Assembly: GCF_000802235.1 (NCBI RefSeq) | Contig: NZ_JTDL01000144.1 | Coordinates: forward strand, 62,001 to 126,000 | Source of the DNA: Sinomonas humi | GTDB taxonomy: Bacteria > Actinomycetota > Actinomycetes > Actinomycetales > Micrococcaceae | Direction: 5' to 3' | DNA: 64,000 nucleotides | Part shown: positions 35,722-44,086 of the stretch, one piece after another | How the letters are laid out: the number at the start of each line of letters is the position of its first letter | How positions within the stretch are numbered: position 1 is the first letter of the stretch | Made by a program: the position numbers and the translations under genes | The notes under the pieces: generated by a model | Databases searched by the model: none | Told to the model about the DNA's origin: nothing | What the model saw: only the letters and a program-made list of their open reading frames with translations

Positions 35722-35885
35722 ACTTGGTCCGAATAATGAGATGGCGCTGCCCCGACACTCCGGCTCACCATGGCCTTGGTCGAGCTGAGAGGCCGATGTC
35801 ACTGACCGTTTACGGCCCGCGACGCTTCCCGAAACGAGGCGTTCCTAGCGTGGAACCAGACCCCACGCCGATCCCAGGAGGGCCG

Positions 35886-37304
35886 ATGAGCACCGAACCC
35901 CAAACAGCAGCAACCAAGCAGCAGGTAAGCCTCGACTTCCGCGCCGGCCGCTGGATCGAGCACTGGAACCCCGAAGATCCCGGCCAGTGGGAACGCGAAG
36001 GCCGCCCCATCGCCCGCCGAAACCTCTCTTGGTCGATCTTCGCGGAGTTCCTCGGCTTCGTCGTGTGGCAGCTCTGGTCGATCGTCGTAGTGCAGCTGCC
36101 CGCGGCCGGCTTCAGGTTCGACACGTCGCAGACGTTCTGGCTCATCTCGATGCCGAGCCTCATCGGTGCCACGCTGCGGATTCCGTACACGTTCACGGTG
36201 TCCCGCTTCGGCGGACGCAACTGGACTGTTGTCTCCGCGCTCCTGCTCCTGATCCCCACGCTCGGGCTCGCCGCCTGCGTCGCCAACCCGTCGACCCCGT
36301 TCTGGCTCATGCTCCTCGTCGCGGGCCTCTCGGGCTTCGGCGGCGGCAACTTCGCGAGCTCGATGGCCAATATCACCTTCTTCTATCCCGCCAAGGAGAA
36401 GGGCTGGGCCCTCGGCCTCAACGCCGCCGGCGGCAACCTTGGGGCCGCCGTCTCGCAGCTCGCCGTGCCCGTCGTGGTGAGCCTGACCGCCGTCGTCATG
36501 ATCGGTGGGACAGGCGCCAACGGGACCAGCGGCGCCCTCGCGATGGCCGGACTCATGTGGGTCCCGCTCATCCTCATCGCCGCATTCGGGGCGTGGCGGA
36601 ACATGAACAACCTCTCGAACGCCAAGGGCGACCTCGCCGGCTCCCTCGCGGCCCTCAAGGAACCGCACCTCTGGATCGTGGCGTTCCTCTACATCGGCAC
36701 CTTCGGTTCGTTCATCGGATTCGGCGGCGTGTTCCCGAAGCTCATCCACGACATCTTCCCGGCATACTCGGCCTTTGCGCTCGGGCCCGCTGCGCTCTCG
36801 CTAGCATTCCTCGGCCCCCTCGTTGGTTCGCTCTCACGGCCCTACGGCGGCAGGCTTGCGGACCGTTTCGGGGGCGCTCGCATCACGGTCACTTCGTTCG
36901 CGGTCATGGCAGTCGCGACGCTCGCGCTGATCGCGACGCTTCCCCTCAAGAGCTTCTGGCTGTTCCTCGCCCTCTTCCTCGTGCTCTTCGCCGCGAGCGG
37001 CGTAGGCAACGGCTCGACCTACCGCATGATCCCGGTGATCTTCGCGCGGGCGAGCCGGGCCGCGCACTCCGGGGCTACGCCGTCGTACACCGCACGCCTC
37101 TCCTCGGCCGCCCTCGGCCTGATCTCGGCGATCGGAGCGTATGGCGGGTTCGTGATCCCGCAGCTGCTCGGCGCGTCGAGCAGCGCGACCGGCTCGTACG
37201 TGCCCGCGTTCTTCGGCTTCGTCGGAGCGTACGCCCTCATGCTGATCGTCTCGTGGGCCTGCTATCTGCGCCGCGGAAGCGCAGTGGCCCGGACGGGCGC
37301 CTGA
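35886..37304 (+). CDS. narK: Nitrate/nitrite transporter NarK
   Basis: 472 residues, 12 membrane segments, major facilitator of the nitrate-nitrite porter group. Signature GFGGGNFASSMANITFFYP in helix 5 and a second GLNAAGGNLGAAVSQL-type motif; an N-terminal hydrophilic stretch ends WRPEDPGQWE-like (WNPEDPGQWEREGR). Imports nitrate for the reductase genes that follow directly. ATG 35886 has AGGAGG 6 bases upstream; an upstream in-frame extension would cross the promoter region. First gene of narK-nasC-flavoprotein operon. Confidence 0.93.
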   Translation: MSTEPQTAATKQQVSLDFRAGRWIEHWNPEDPGQWEREGRPIARRNLSWSIFAEFLGFVVWQLWSIVVVQLPAAGFRFDTSQTFWLISMPSLIGATLRIPYTFTVSRFGGRNWTVVSALLLLIPTLGLAACVANPSTPFWLMLLVAGLSGFGGGNFASSMANITFFYPAKEKGWALGLNAAGGNLGAAVSQLAVPVVVSLTAVVMIGGTGANGTSGALAMAGLMWVPLILIAAFGAWRNMNNLSNAKGDLAGSLAALKEPHLWIVAFLYIGTFGSFIGFGGVFPKLIHDIFPAYSAFALGPAALSLAFLGPLVGSLSRPYGGRLADRFGGARITVTSFAVMAVATLALIATLPLKSFWLFLALFLVLFAASGVGNGSTYRMIPVIFARASRAAHSGATPSYTARLSSAALGLISAIGAYGGFVIPQLLGASSSATGSYVPAFFGFVGAYALMLIVSWACYLRRGSAVARTGA

Positions 37305-37305
37305 C

Positions 37306-39426
37306 GTGGCGGGGACCGCGACCCATTGCCCTTACTGCTCCCTCCAGTGCGGGATGGCCCTCGCCCCCAGCTCGGATGGCCCCGCACCCGTGAACGTGTC
37401 CGGCCGCGACTTCCCGACAAGCCGTGGCGGCTTGTGCCGCAAGGGCTGGACGGCCGCCGAGCTCCTGCGGCACCCCGAGCGGGTCACGGAGCCGCTGGTC
37501 CGGGACGAGCGTGGCGCGCTTCGAACCGCGACCTGGGACGAGGCGCTCGGACGCGTTGCTTCCGAAGTCCGGCGCATCCAGGCCGTCCACGGACCGGACG
37601 CCGTCGGCGTCTTCGGGGGCGGCGGTCTCACGAATGAGAAGGCGTACCTGCTCGGCAAGTTCGCACGGGTCGCACTCGCCACCTCGCGCATCGACTACAA
37701 CGGCAGGTTCTGCATGTCCTCAGCTGCCGCCGCCGGGAACCGGGCGTTCGGCATCGACCGCGGCCTTCCGTTCCCGCTCACCGACCTCGATGCCGCCGAC
37801 GCGGTCCTCCTCCTCGGTTCGAACGTCGCCGAGACGATGCCGCCGTTCGTCCAGCACCTCGAGCGGGCCCGCGCGGGCGGTGGGCTCATCGTCGTCGACC
37901 CTCGGCGTTCGGCGACCGCCCAGCTCACTGACGACGGCGCGGGAAGGCACCTCGCGCCGGCTCCGCACACTGACCTCATCCTGCTCCTGGGCCTCGCGCA
38001 CGTCGTCGTGAATGACGGGCTGCTCGATTCGCACTACCTCGCGCAGCGGACTCGCGGGCTGGAGTCCGTGATCCTCTCGGTTGCGCCGTGGTGGCCCGAA
38101 CGGGTGCAAGGGGCCACCGGCGTTCCGGCGGAGCTCATCCGCGCGGCAGCCCAGCGTCTCGCGAAGTCCGCCCGCACGGGCTCCTGCTACATCCTCACGG
38201 GACGCGGCGTCGAACAGCACGCCGACGGGACCGACACCGTGACGGCAGCGATCAACCTCGCCCTCCTGCTGGGCCTCCCCGGCTCGGCGCGTGGGGGCTA
38301 CGGCACCCTCACCGGCCAGGGCAACGGGCAGGGCGGCCGGGAACACGGGCAGAAGGCCGATCAGCTCCCCGGCTACCGCAAGATCACGGACCCGGCAGCC
38401 CGCGCGCACGTCGCGGAGGTGTGGGGCGTGCCTGAGGCGAGTATCCCCGGTCCGGGGCTGCCCGCCGTCGAGCTTCTGCGCACCTTGGGAATGGACGACG
38501 GCGTGCGGGCACTCCTCGTGCACGGCGCCAACGTCGTGGTCTCCGCGCCGGACGCTTCGACGGTCCGCGAAGGCCTGCGCCGGCTCGACTTCCTCGCGGT
38601 GTGCGACTTCTTCCTCTCCGAGACGGCGCGCGAAGCGGACGTCGTGCTGCCCGTCCTCCAGTGGGCCGAGGAGGAAGGCACGATGACCAACCTCGAGGGG
38701 CGCGTGCTCCGCCGGCGCCGGGCCGTCGAGCCGCCGCCGGGGGCGCGGTCCGAGCTCTGGATCCTGAACCGTCTCGCCGAGCTGCTCGAAGCGCCCTCGT
38801 CCTTCCCCACGGACCCGCAAGCCGTCTTCGAAGAGCTGCGTGCGGCCTCGTCAGGCGGCCCAGCGGACTACTCGGGGATTTCGTATCAGATGCTCGACGC
38901 CGGCGAGGAGGCGTATTGGCCGTACCCGCAAGGCTCCCGCGGAACACCGCGGCTGTTCCGGGAGCGGTTCGCTCACGACGACGGGCGCGCGCGGCTTGTC
39001 GCGGTCCGGGCCTCCACGGGTGGCTGGGCGTCCGCGCGGCCCCGGCTCGACGAGTTCCAGCTCGCGACCGGGCGGCTGCTCGAGCATTACCAGTCCGGAG
39101 CCCAGACGCGGCGGGTCTCCACACTCAACGATGCCCAGCCAGAGCCCAGGCTGCAGATCCACCCCGCGGCCGCCGAACGGCTGCGTCTCGAGGACGGGGC
39201 ATGGGCCCGGGTGACGCGCCCAGGCTCTGCCGTTCCCGAGGTCCTGTGCCGCACGGAGCTGAGCGTCGGGATAAGGCCGGACACCGTGTTCCTCCCGTTC
39301 CACTTCCCGGGCCTCGCTGCGGCGAACCAGGTCACGGAGGCACGCACCGACCCGATCTCCGGCATGCCGGAGTTCAAGACGACCCGGGTCCTCGTCCAGC
39401 CTGCAATGCGAGAGGACTCCCCTTGA
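37306..39426 (+). CDS. nasC: Assimilatory nitrate reductase catalytic subunit
   Basis: 706 residues. Molybdopterin oxidoreductase reducing nitrate to nitrite in the cytoplasm. [4Fe-4S] cysteines C8, C11, C15 and C44; the Mo ligand Cys lies in YNGRFCMSSAAAAGNRAFG, as in NasA/NarB. LTGQGNGQGGREHGQKADQLPGYR binds the cofactor, and the C-terminal dinucleotide-binding domain starts near 590. No signal peptide. It lacks the C-terminal BFD-type [2Fe-2S] domain some NasA proteins carry; that domain is on the next gene product. GTG 37306 begins one base after the narK stop. Confidence 0.93.
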   Translation: MAGTATHCPYCSLQCGMALAPSSDGPAPVNVSGRDFPTSRGGLCRKGWTAAELLRHPERVTEPLVRDERGALRTATWDEALGRVASEVRRIQAVHGPDAVGVFGGGGLTNEKAYLLGKFARVALATSRIDYNGRFCMSSAAAAGNRAFGIDRGLPFPLTDLDAADAVLLLGSNVAETMPPFVQHLERARAGGGLIVVDPRRSATAQLTDDGAGRHLAPAPHTDLILLLGLAHVVVNDGLLDSHYLAQRTRGLESVILSVAPWWPERVQGATGVPAELIRAAAQRLAKSARTGSCYILTGRGVEQHADGTDTVTAAINLALLLGLPGSARGGYGTLTGQGNGQGGREHGQKADQLPGYRKITDPAARAHVAEVWGVPEASIPGPGLPAVELLRTLGMDDGVRALLVHGANVVVSAPDASTVREGLRRLDFLAVCDFFLSETAREADVVLPVLQWAEEEGTMTNLEGRVLRRRRAVEPPPGARSELWILNRLAELLEAPSSFPTDPQAVFEELRAASSGGPADYSGISYQMLDAGEEAYWPYPQGSRGTPRLFRERFAHDDGRARLVAVRASTGGWASARPRLDEFQLATGRLLEHYQSGAQTRRVSTLNDAQPEPRLQIHPAAAERLRLEDGAWARVTRPGSAVPEVLCRTELSVGIRPDTVFLPFHFPGLAAANQVTEARTDPISGMPEFKTTRVLVQPAMREDSP

Positions 39427-39431
39427 GGCCG

Positions 39432-41033
39432 ATGCCCGCGAACCCAACACCCGCGACCCCAACACCCGCGACCCCAGCGCACAGCGTTCCCGAACGCATC
39501 GTCGTCGTCGGCTTCGGGCCCGTCGCCGCACGCTTCGTCGATGAGCTGCAGCCCGCCGCCGCGGCCGGAGTCGCTGAGGTGACGGTCATCGGGGAGGAGG
39601 GGCAGCCCGCGTACAACCGGGTCCTTGTCGCAGACCTCGGCGTCGGCCGGACGACGCTCGCCTCGATGCAGCTCGCGGATCCCGACGAACTCGCGCTCGA
39701 CGGGATCCGCGTTCTCCTCGGGACCCACGCCACGCGGATAGACAGGAGCCGGAGAATCGTGCATACGGCAGAGCGGGGTCCGCTCCCCTACGATCGGCTC
39801 ATCCTCGCAACCGGCGCCCGTGCTGCGATCCCCAACCTCACGGGTCTCAACCCCGACCCTCTTCATCCAGTCCTCCCCCGCGGCGTGACGGCCCTGCGCG
39901 ACCTCGCCGATGCCGAACGGCTCTCGGCGGCTGTGCGCGGACGCAAGCGAATCGTCGTCCTCGGCGGCGGAGTGCTGGGCCTCGAAGCGGCCCTCGCGGC
40001 GTCGGAAGAGGGAGCGACCGTGACGGTCGTCCACCATGGCGGGCGGCCCCTCGGGCGGCAGATCGACGCCGGCGGCGGGGCAACGCTCTCCGCCGTCCTA
40101 CGCGGCGGCGGGCTGCGGCTCGCCCCGAATGCCCGCGCCACCGGCATCGAAGCAGACGACGACGGAAGCTTCCGCGCGCTCCTCCTCGAGGACGGCTCGG
40201 CGGTCGACGGCGATCTGCTCGTCCTAGCCTGCGGCGCGAGGGCCCGGCGTGAGCTTGCGGAGGGGGCTGGGCTCGCGACCGGCAACGGCATCCTCGTGGA
40301 CCACCGGCTCGCGGCGCTCCACACCGAGCATGTGTTCGCGATCGGCGACTGCGCCGAAGTGCGGTGCCCTGACGCGGCGTGCGAAGAGTGTGCGCGTGCT
40401 GACGGCCCGAGCGGTCTGATCGCCCCCGGGTGGCGCCAGGCCGATTGGCTCGCCGCTTCCTTCCGCTCGCGGCTCCTCGGGGAGAGCACGCCGCTGCCCC
40501 TTACCGTGGAGCGGCCGGGCGTCATCCTCCTCAAGGCCCGCGCGGTCAACCTCGCGCTGGCCGGCAACGTGCAGCGGGAGCCGTGGGAGTCGGTCGCGTG
40601 GGACGCCGGCGACGGCGGGCGCGCCCCCATCGACGTCTCCCTCTGGGCGGACCCGGCACGCGGGCGCTATGTGAAGATGTGCACCCGCGAGGGCGTCCTC
40701 GAGGGGTTCGTCGCCCTCGGCATGCCGCGCGCTGCGGCCGAGCTCACGCTCCTGTTCGAAAGTGGGGCGGAGCTGCCCGCCGACCGCTCGGTGCTGCTCC
40801 GGCTCGACGGCCCAGAGAGCTCCCTCGGCGCGCCCGGCTCCTCTGCGGGGCCGGAGTCGACCCTGTGCCGTTGTGCTGGGGTGAGCAGGGGGACTGTGGA
40901 GGAAGCGATCCTCGGGGGGTGCGCGACCGTCGAGCAGGTCTCGAAGTCGACCCGCGCCGGGACAGGCTGCGGAGGCTGCCGCGACTCGGTACGCCGACTC
41001 GTGGAGCAGCACTTCGCGGGTGTGGGAGCCTAG
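39432..41033 (+). CDS. FAD-dependent NAD(P)H oxidoreductase with BFD-type 2Fe-2S tail (nitrate reductase electron-transfer subunit)
   Basis: 533 residues. Two Rossmann domains: FAD site RIVVVGFGPVAARFVDEL and NAD(P)H site KRIVVLGGGVLGLEAALAA; redox pattern as in the N-terminal half of NirB. The C-terminal 60 residues hold CRCAGVSRGTVEEAI and TGCGGCRDSV, a bacterioferritin-associated-ferredoxin-like [2Fe-2S] domain. It presumably feeds electrons from NAD(P)H to the nitrate reductase encoded just upstream (NasB-like). An extra Cys-rich insertion CPDAACEECARADG follows the first NAD domain. ATG 39432 begins 5 bases after the nasC stop; TTG 39423 is an alternative. The N-terminus has a PTPATPTPATPA repeat. 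Confidence 0.88.
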   Translation: MPANPTPATPTPATPAHSVPERIVVVGFGPVAARFVDELQPAAAAGVAEVTVIGEEGQPAYNRVLVADLGVGRTTLASMQLADPDELALDGIRVLLGTHATRIDRSRRIVHTAERGPLPYDRLILATGARAAIPNLTGLNPDPLHPVLPRGVTALRDLADAERLSAAVRGRKRIVVLGGGVLGLEAALAASEEGATVTVVHHGGRPLGRQIDAGGGATLSAVLRGGGLRLAPNARATGIEADDDGSFRALLLEDGSAVDGDLLVLACGARARRELAEGAGLATGNGILVDHRLAALHTEHVFAIGDCAEVRCPDAACEECARADGPSGLIAPGWRQADWLAASFRSRLLGESTPLPLTVERPGVILLKARAVNLALAGNVQREPWESVAWDAGDGGRAPIDVSLWADPARGRYVKMCTREGVLEGFVALGMPRAAAELTLLFESGAELPADRSVLLRLDGPESSLGAPGSSAGPESTLCRCAGVSRGTVEEAILGGCATVEQVSKSTRAGTGCGGCRDSVRRLVEQHFAGVGA

Positions 41034-41037
41034 TCCG

Positions 41038-41146
41038 CCCATCCAACCGTCACCTCCCGCGCGTGCGCGCCCATCCAAGCGTCACATCCCGCGCGTGCGC
41101 GCCCATCCAAGCGTCACCTCCCGCGCGTGCGCGCCCATCCAAGCGT
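41038..41146 (+). repeat. Repeat family A: four 32-base units
   Basis: CCCATCCA starts at 41038, 41070, 41102 and 41134 (period exactly 32), each but the last followed by GTCAC(C/A)TCCCGCGCGTGCGCG. It begins four bases after the flavoprotein stop, in that gene's sense direction. The GCGCGTGCGCGC part can itself form a hairpin. Confidence 0.9.
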
Positions 41147-41170
41147 CATGTCATGCGCCCTCTCGGCGCC

Positions 41171-41222
41171 AAAGGTGACCACCAAACGAGCCCGCACCCG
41201 CCAAAGGTGACCACCAAACGAG
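41171..41222 (-). repeat. Repeat family B: two 32-base units
   Basis: AAAGGTGACCACCAAACGAGC at 41171 and 41203. On the minus strand it reads CGTTTGGTGGTCACCTTTGG, directly downstream of the hemerythrin gene stop (41223), so it is in that gene's sense direction. Same element as 24508-24613. Confidence 0.85.
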
Positions 41223-41696
41223 CTAGGCCGCCCCCACGACTTCCTCGAGGCCCTCGATAGCCTCCGAGAATCCGGATCCCGGAGCCTCGGCGAGCGCGGG
41301 GAACAGGAGCGCGTCCTCCTTGTCGGCGTGGAGAGCGAAGGCCCTCACGATTGCCTGCCCTACTGCCGCTGCCCGGACCCCATCCGAGACCCGCAGCTCC
41401 TCGACGAGGGCGGCAAGCGCCTCGTGGTCGTGCCGGAGGCCCTCAGCGAGAAGCTGCGCCTCGGCGACACCGGCGGCGGCCGGGTAGATCCTGCCCTCCT
41501 CGGCGACGCAGTGCGGCACGAGATCGTCGGCACACCACTCGATCAGGTTGCCCTTCTCGTCGTACGCCGTCCCGCTGTCTCCCGCCTCCACGGCGGCCGT
41601 GAGGGCCTGGGAGAGCGCGGAGGCTCGGTCGAGCATGTCAGCGTGGTGGCTCCGGACGGCGGCCAGCGCCTGTCCCGCGGAGAGGTGAGATGCCAT
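41223..41696 (-). CDS. Hemerythrin HHE-domain protein
   Basis: 157 residues. Four-helix bundle with likely di-iron ligands in VRSHHADML, LVPHCVAEEGRIYP, LRHDHEALAALVEE and FALHADKEDALLFPAL. Bacterial members bind O2, NO or act in iron and nitrosative stress responses, which would fit the neighbouring nitrate and nitrite reduction genes, but this link is inferred. ATG 41696 was chosen over an upstream GTG-type extension because it matches the domain start; GATGAT 6 bases upstream may be a -10 for a leaderless transcript. Confidence 0.85.
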   Translation of the reverse strand: MASHLSAGQALAAVRSHHADMLDRASALSQALTAAVEAGDSGTAYDEKGNLIEWCADDLVPHCVAEEGRIYPAAAGVAEAQLLAEGLRHDHEALAALVEELRVSDGVRAAAVGQAIVRAFALHADKEDALLFPALAEAPGSGFSEAIEGLEEVVGAA

Positions 41697-41740
41697 GGCG
41701 CCATCATCACCCGGCTTCGCCGAGACCCTCAAGGCTTGAG

Positions 41741-43150
41741 TCACATGTGCACGTGCAGGCGGCGCGCGGCCTCCGAGATCGAGCCCGAGAGCGAGGGGTA
41801 CACGGCGTAGGTCCCGGCAATGTCATCGACGTGGAGCTTCTGCTCGACGGCGAGGGCGAGGCCGAAGATGAGCTCGGAGGCGTTGGAGCCCATGACGACG
41901 GCGCCGATCACCGTCCCGGTCCCCTTGCGGGCGATGATCTTCACGAACCCGTCGGTCGTGTTGCGCATCTTGGCGCGCGCATTGCTCTTGAGTCGCAGCG
42001 TGACGACGTCGCCGGGGACCTTCCCGCTCGCGACGTCGGCCTCCGAAACGCCCACCGAGGCGATTTCGGGGGATGTGAAGATGTTCGAGGCAACGTAGTT
42101 GAGGTTGAGCGGCGTCGTCTGATCGCCGAGGAAATGCGCAACGGCAATGCGGCCCTGCATCGCCGCGACCGACGCGAGCGCAAGGACGCCCGTGCAGTCA
42201 CCCGCGGCGTAGACGTTGATCGCCGTCGTGCGGGAGACGCCGTCGACCTTGATGTGCCCGCTCTCCGACAGGGCGATGCCCGCCTCCTCCAGCCCAATGC
42301 CCGCCGTGTTCGGGATCGAGCCGACGCACACGAGGCAATGCGACCCCGTCACCTTGGTGCCATCCCCGAGGACGACGGCGACACCGTCGCCCGTGCGCTC
42401 GACGGCGGCAGCGCGGGAGCGCGAGAGGACGTTGACGCCGCGCCGCGCGAAGACCTTCTCGAGGAGCTCAGCAGCGTCCTCGTCTGATCCGGGGAGAACG
42501 CGGTCGCGCGAGGACACGAGCGTGACCTTGGCGCCGAGACCGTTGTACGCCGAGGCGAACTCGGCTCCAGTGACGCCCGAGCCGACGACGATGAGGTGCT
42601 CGGGGATCTCCTCAAGCGTGTAGATCTGAGTCCAGTTGAGGATCCGCTCGCCGTCGTAGCGCGCCGTCGGGAGCTCGCGCGGGTGGGCTCCGACGGCGAG
42701 GATCACCGCGTCCGCCTCGATGCGCTCGGTGCCGTCCTCCGTTGCGACCTCGATCGTGTGCTGCTCCACCAGGCGTCCCTCGCCCATGACAAGACGGACG
42801 CCGAGCTGCTCGAGGCCGGCCCGGATGTCCTCGGACTGCTGGCGGGCAAGGCCGAGCAGGCGCGCGTTCACCGCGCGGATGTCGGCCCGCTTGATCGCCT
42901 CCCCCTCGTGCTCGCCGAAGCGGACGCCGAGCGCGGTGGCCTCCTCGACGCGCGTCATGAGGTCAGAGGTCGCGATGAGGGTCTTGGACGGCACCACGTC
43001 CGTCAGCACGGCCGAGCCGCCGAGCCCGGCGCGCTCGACGACGGTCACGCGGGCTCCGAGGGAGGCCGCAACGGAGGCAGCTTCGTAGCCGCCGGGACCG
43101 CCTCCCAGGATCGCGATGTGAGGCACGCTGAAGTCGGGGTTCGTCGTCAC
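41741..43150 (-). CDS. lpdA: NAD(P)H-quinone dehydrogenase LpdA-like
   Basis: 469 residues with the flavoprotein disulfide reductase fold: FAD loop IAILGGGPGGYEAA, NAD(P) loop LIVVGSGVTGAEFASAYN, and YAAGDCTG. The redox-active CxxxxC of dihydrolipoyl dehydrogenase is missing: that region reads GLGGSAVLTDVVPSKTLIA. Mycobacterial LpdA (Rv3303c) has the same change and works as an NAD(P)H:quinone reductase in oxidative stress, so this is not a lipoamide dehydrogenase. GTG 43150 chosen by alignment of the FAD loop; the in-frame extension to 43222 adds a cysteine-rich, unlikely leader. Confidence 0.88.
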   Translation of the reverse strand: MTTNPDFSVPHIAILGGGPGGYEAASVAASLGARVTVVERAGLGGSAVLTDVVPSKTLIATSDLMTRVEEATALGVRFGEHEGEAIKRADIRAVNARLLGLARQQSEDIRAGLEQLGVRLVMGEGRLVEQHTIEVATEDGTERIEADAVILAVGAHPRELPTARYDGERILNWTQIYTLEEIPEHLIVVGSGVTGAEFASAYNGLGAKVTLVSSRDRVLPGSDEDAAELLEKVFARRGVNVLSRSRAAAVERTGDGVAVVLGDGTKVTGSHCLVCVGSIPNTAGIGLEEAGIALSESGHIKVDGVSRTTAINVYAAGDCTGVLALASVAAMQGRIAVAHFLGDQTTPLNLNYVASNIFTSPEIASVGVSEADVASGKVPGDVVTLRLKSNARAKMRNTTDGFVKIIARKGTGTVIGAVVMGSNASELIFGLALAVEQKLHVDDIAGTYAVYPSLSGSISEAARRLHVHM

Positions 43151-43261
43151 GGATATCCATTCTGCCTGCCTGTCCACGGCTCCACCACCATCCACAGCAC
43201 ACATGCACGTGATGTGGCGCACGGCTGAGCGTGCGGCGTGCCTCGCCCGCCTCGGCGTTGG

Positions 43262-43267
43262 TAGGTT
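43262..43267 (+). promoter_or_regulatory. -10 box for leaderless purine nucleoside phosphorylase gene
   Basis: TAGGTT, 6 bases (CTACCT) before GTG 43274. Confidence 0.5.
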
Positions 43268-43273
43268 CTACCT

Positions 43274-44077
43274 GTGACCACTTCCGAGCCCTTCGAGCTG
43301 GCCCAAGCCGCCGCGGGCTACATCGCCGAGGCCACCGGCGTGGACTCGCACGACATCGCGCTCGTTCTCGGCTCAGGCTGGAGCGGCGCGGCGGACCTCA
43401 TCGGCGAGGTCACGGCGACCCTGCCGTCCAGCGAGGTCCCGGGCTTCTCCGCCCCTGCAGTGGTGGGACACGTCGGAACCATCCGCTCGATCCTCCTGCC
43501 GAACGGGAAGCGTGCCCTCGTCCTGGGCGCGCGGACGCATTATTACGAGGGCAAGGGCGTCCGCTCCGTGGTCCACGGAGTGCGCACGGCGGCAGCGGCG
43601 GGCTGCGCCGTCGTCGTCCTCACGAACGGCTGTGGTGGCCTCAACCCCGCGTGGCGCCCCGGGACCCCCGTCCTCATCCGCGACCACATCAATCTCACGG
43701 CAGCATCCCCCCTCGAGGGGGCCACCTTCGTGGACCTCACGGACCTGTACTCGCCCCGCCTCCGCGAACTCGCGCGCGAAATCGACCCCGCCCTCGACGA
43801 AGGCGTGTACGCGCAGTTCCCCGGCCCGCATTACGAGACTCCGGCCGAAGTGCAGTACGCGCACCGGATCGGGGCCGACCTCATCGGCATGTCGACCGCA
43901 CTCGAGGCCATCGCCGCCCGTCACGCCGGCATGGAGATCTTCGGCATCTCGCTCGTGACGAACCTCGCCGCCGGGATCAGCCCCACCCCGCTGAGCCACA
44001 AGGAAGTGCTCGACGCCGGCGAGGCCGCCGGCCCACGCATCTCACGGCTGCTCGCCGACGTCATCGCGAAGATCTGA
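43274..44077 (+). CDS. Purine nucleoside phosphorylase
   Basis: 267 residues, trimeric (PNP I) class. Converts inosine and guanosine plus phosphate to base and ribose-1-phosphate. Phosphate site LGSGWSGAAD, HYYEGKGVRSVVHGVR, TNGCGGLNPAWRPG, and purine site GPHYETPAEVQYAHRIGADLIGMSTALEAIAARH. Leaderless by its TAGGTT box. The phosphohexomutase/phosphopentomutase gene begins 10 bases later, consistent with joint ribose-1-phosphate recovery. Confidence 0.92.
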   Translation: MTTSEPFELAQAAAGYIAEATGVDSHDIALVLGSGWSGAADLIGEVTATLPSSEVPGFSAPAVVGHVGTIRSILLPNGKRALVLGARTHYYEGKGVRSVVHGVRTAAAAGCAVVVLTNGCGGLNPAWRPGTPVLIRDHINLTAASPLEGATFVDLTDLYSPRLRELAREIDPALDEGVYAQFPGPHYETPAEVQYAHRIGADLIGMSTALEAIAARHAGMEIFGISLVTNLAAGISPTPLSHKEVLDAGEAAGPRISRLLADVIAKI

Positions 44078-44086
44078 AGGGTTCCC

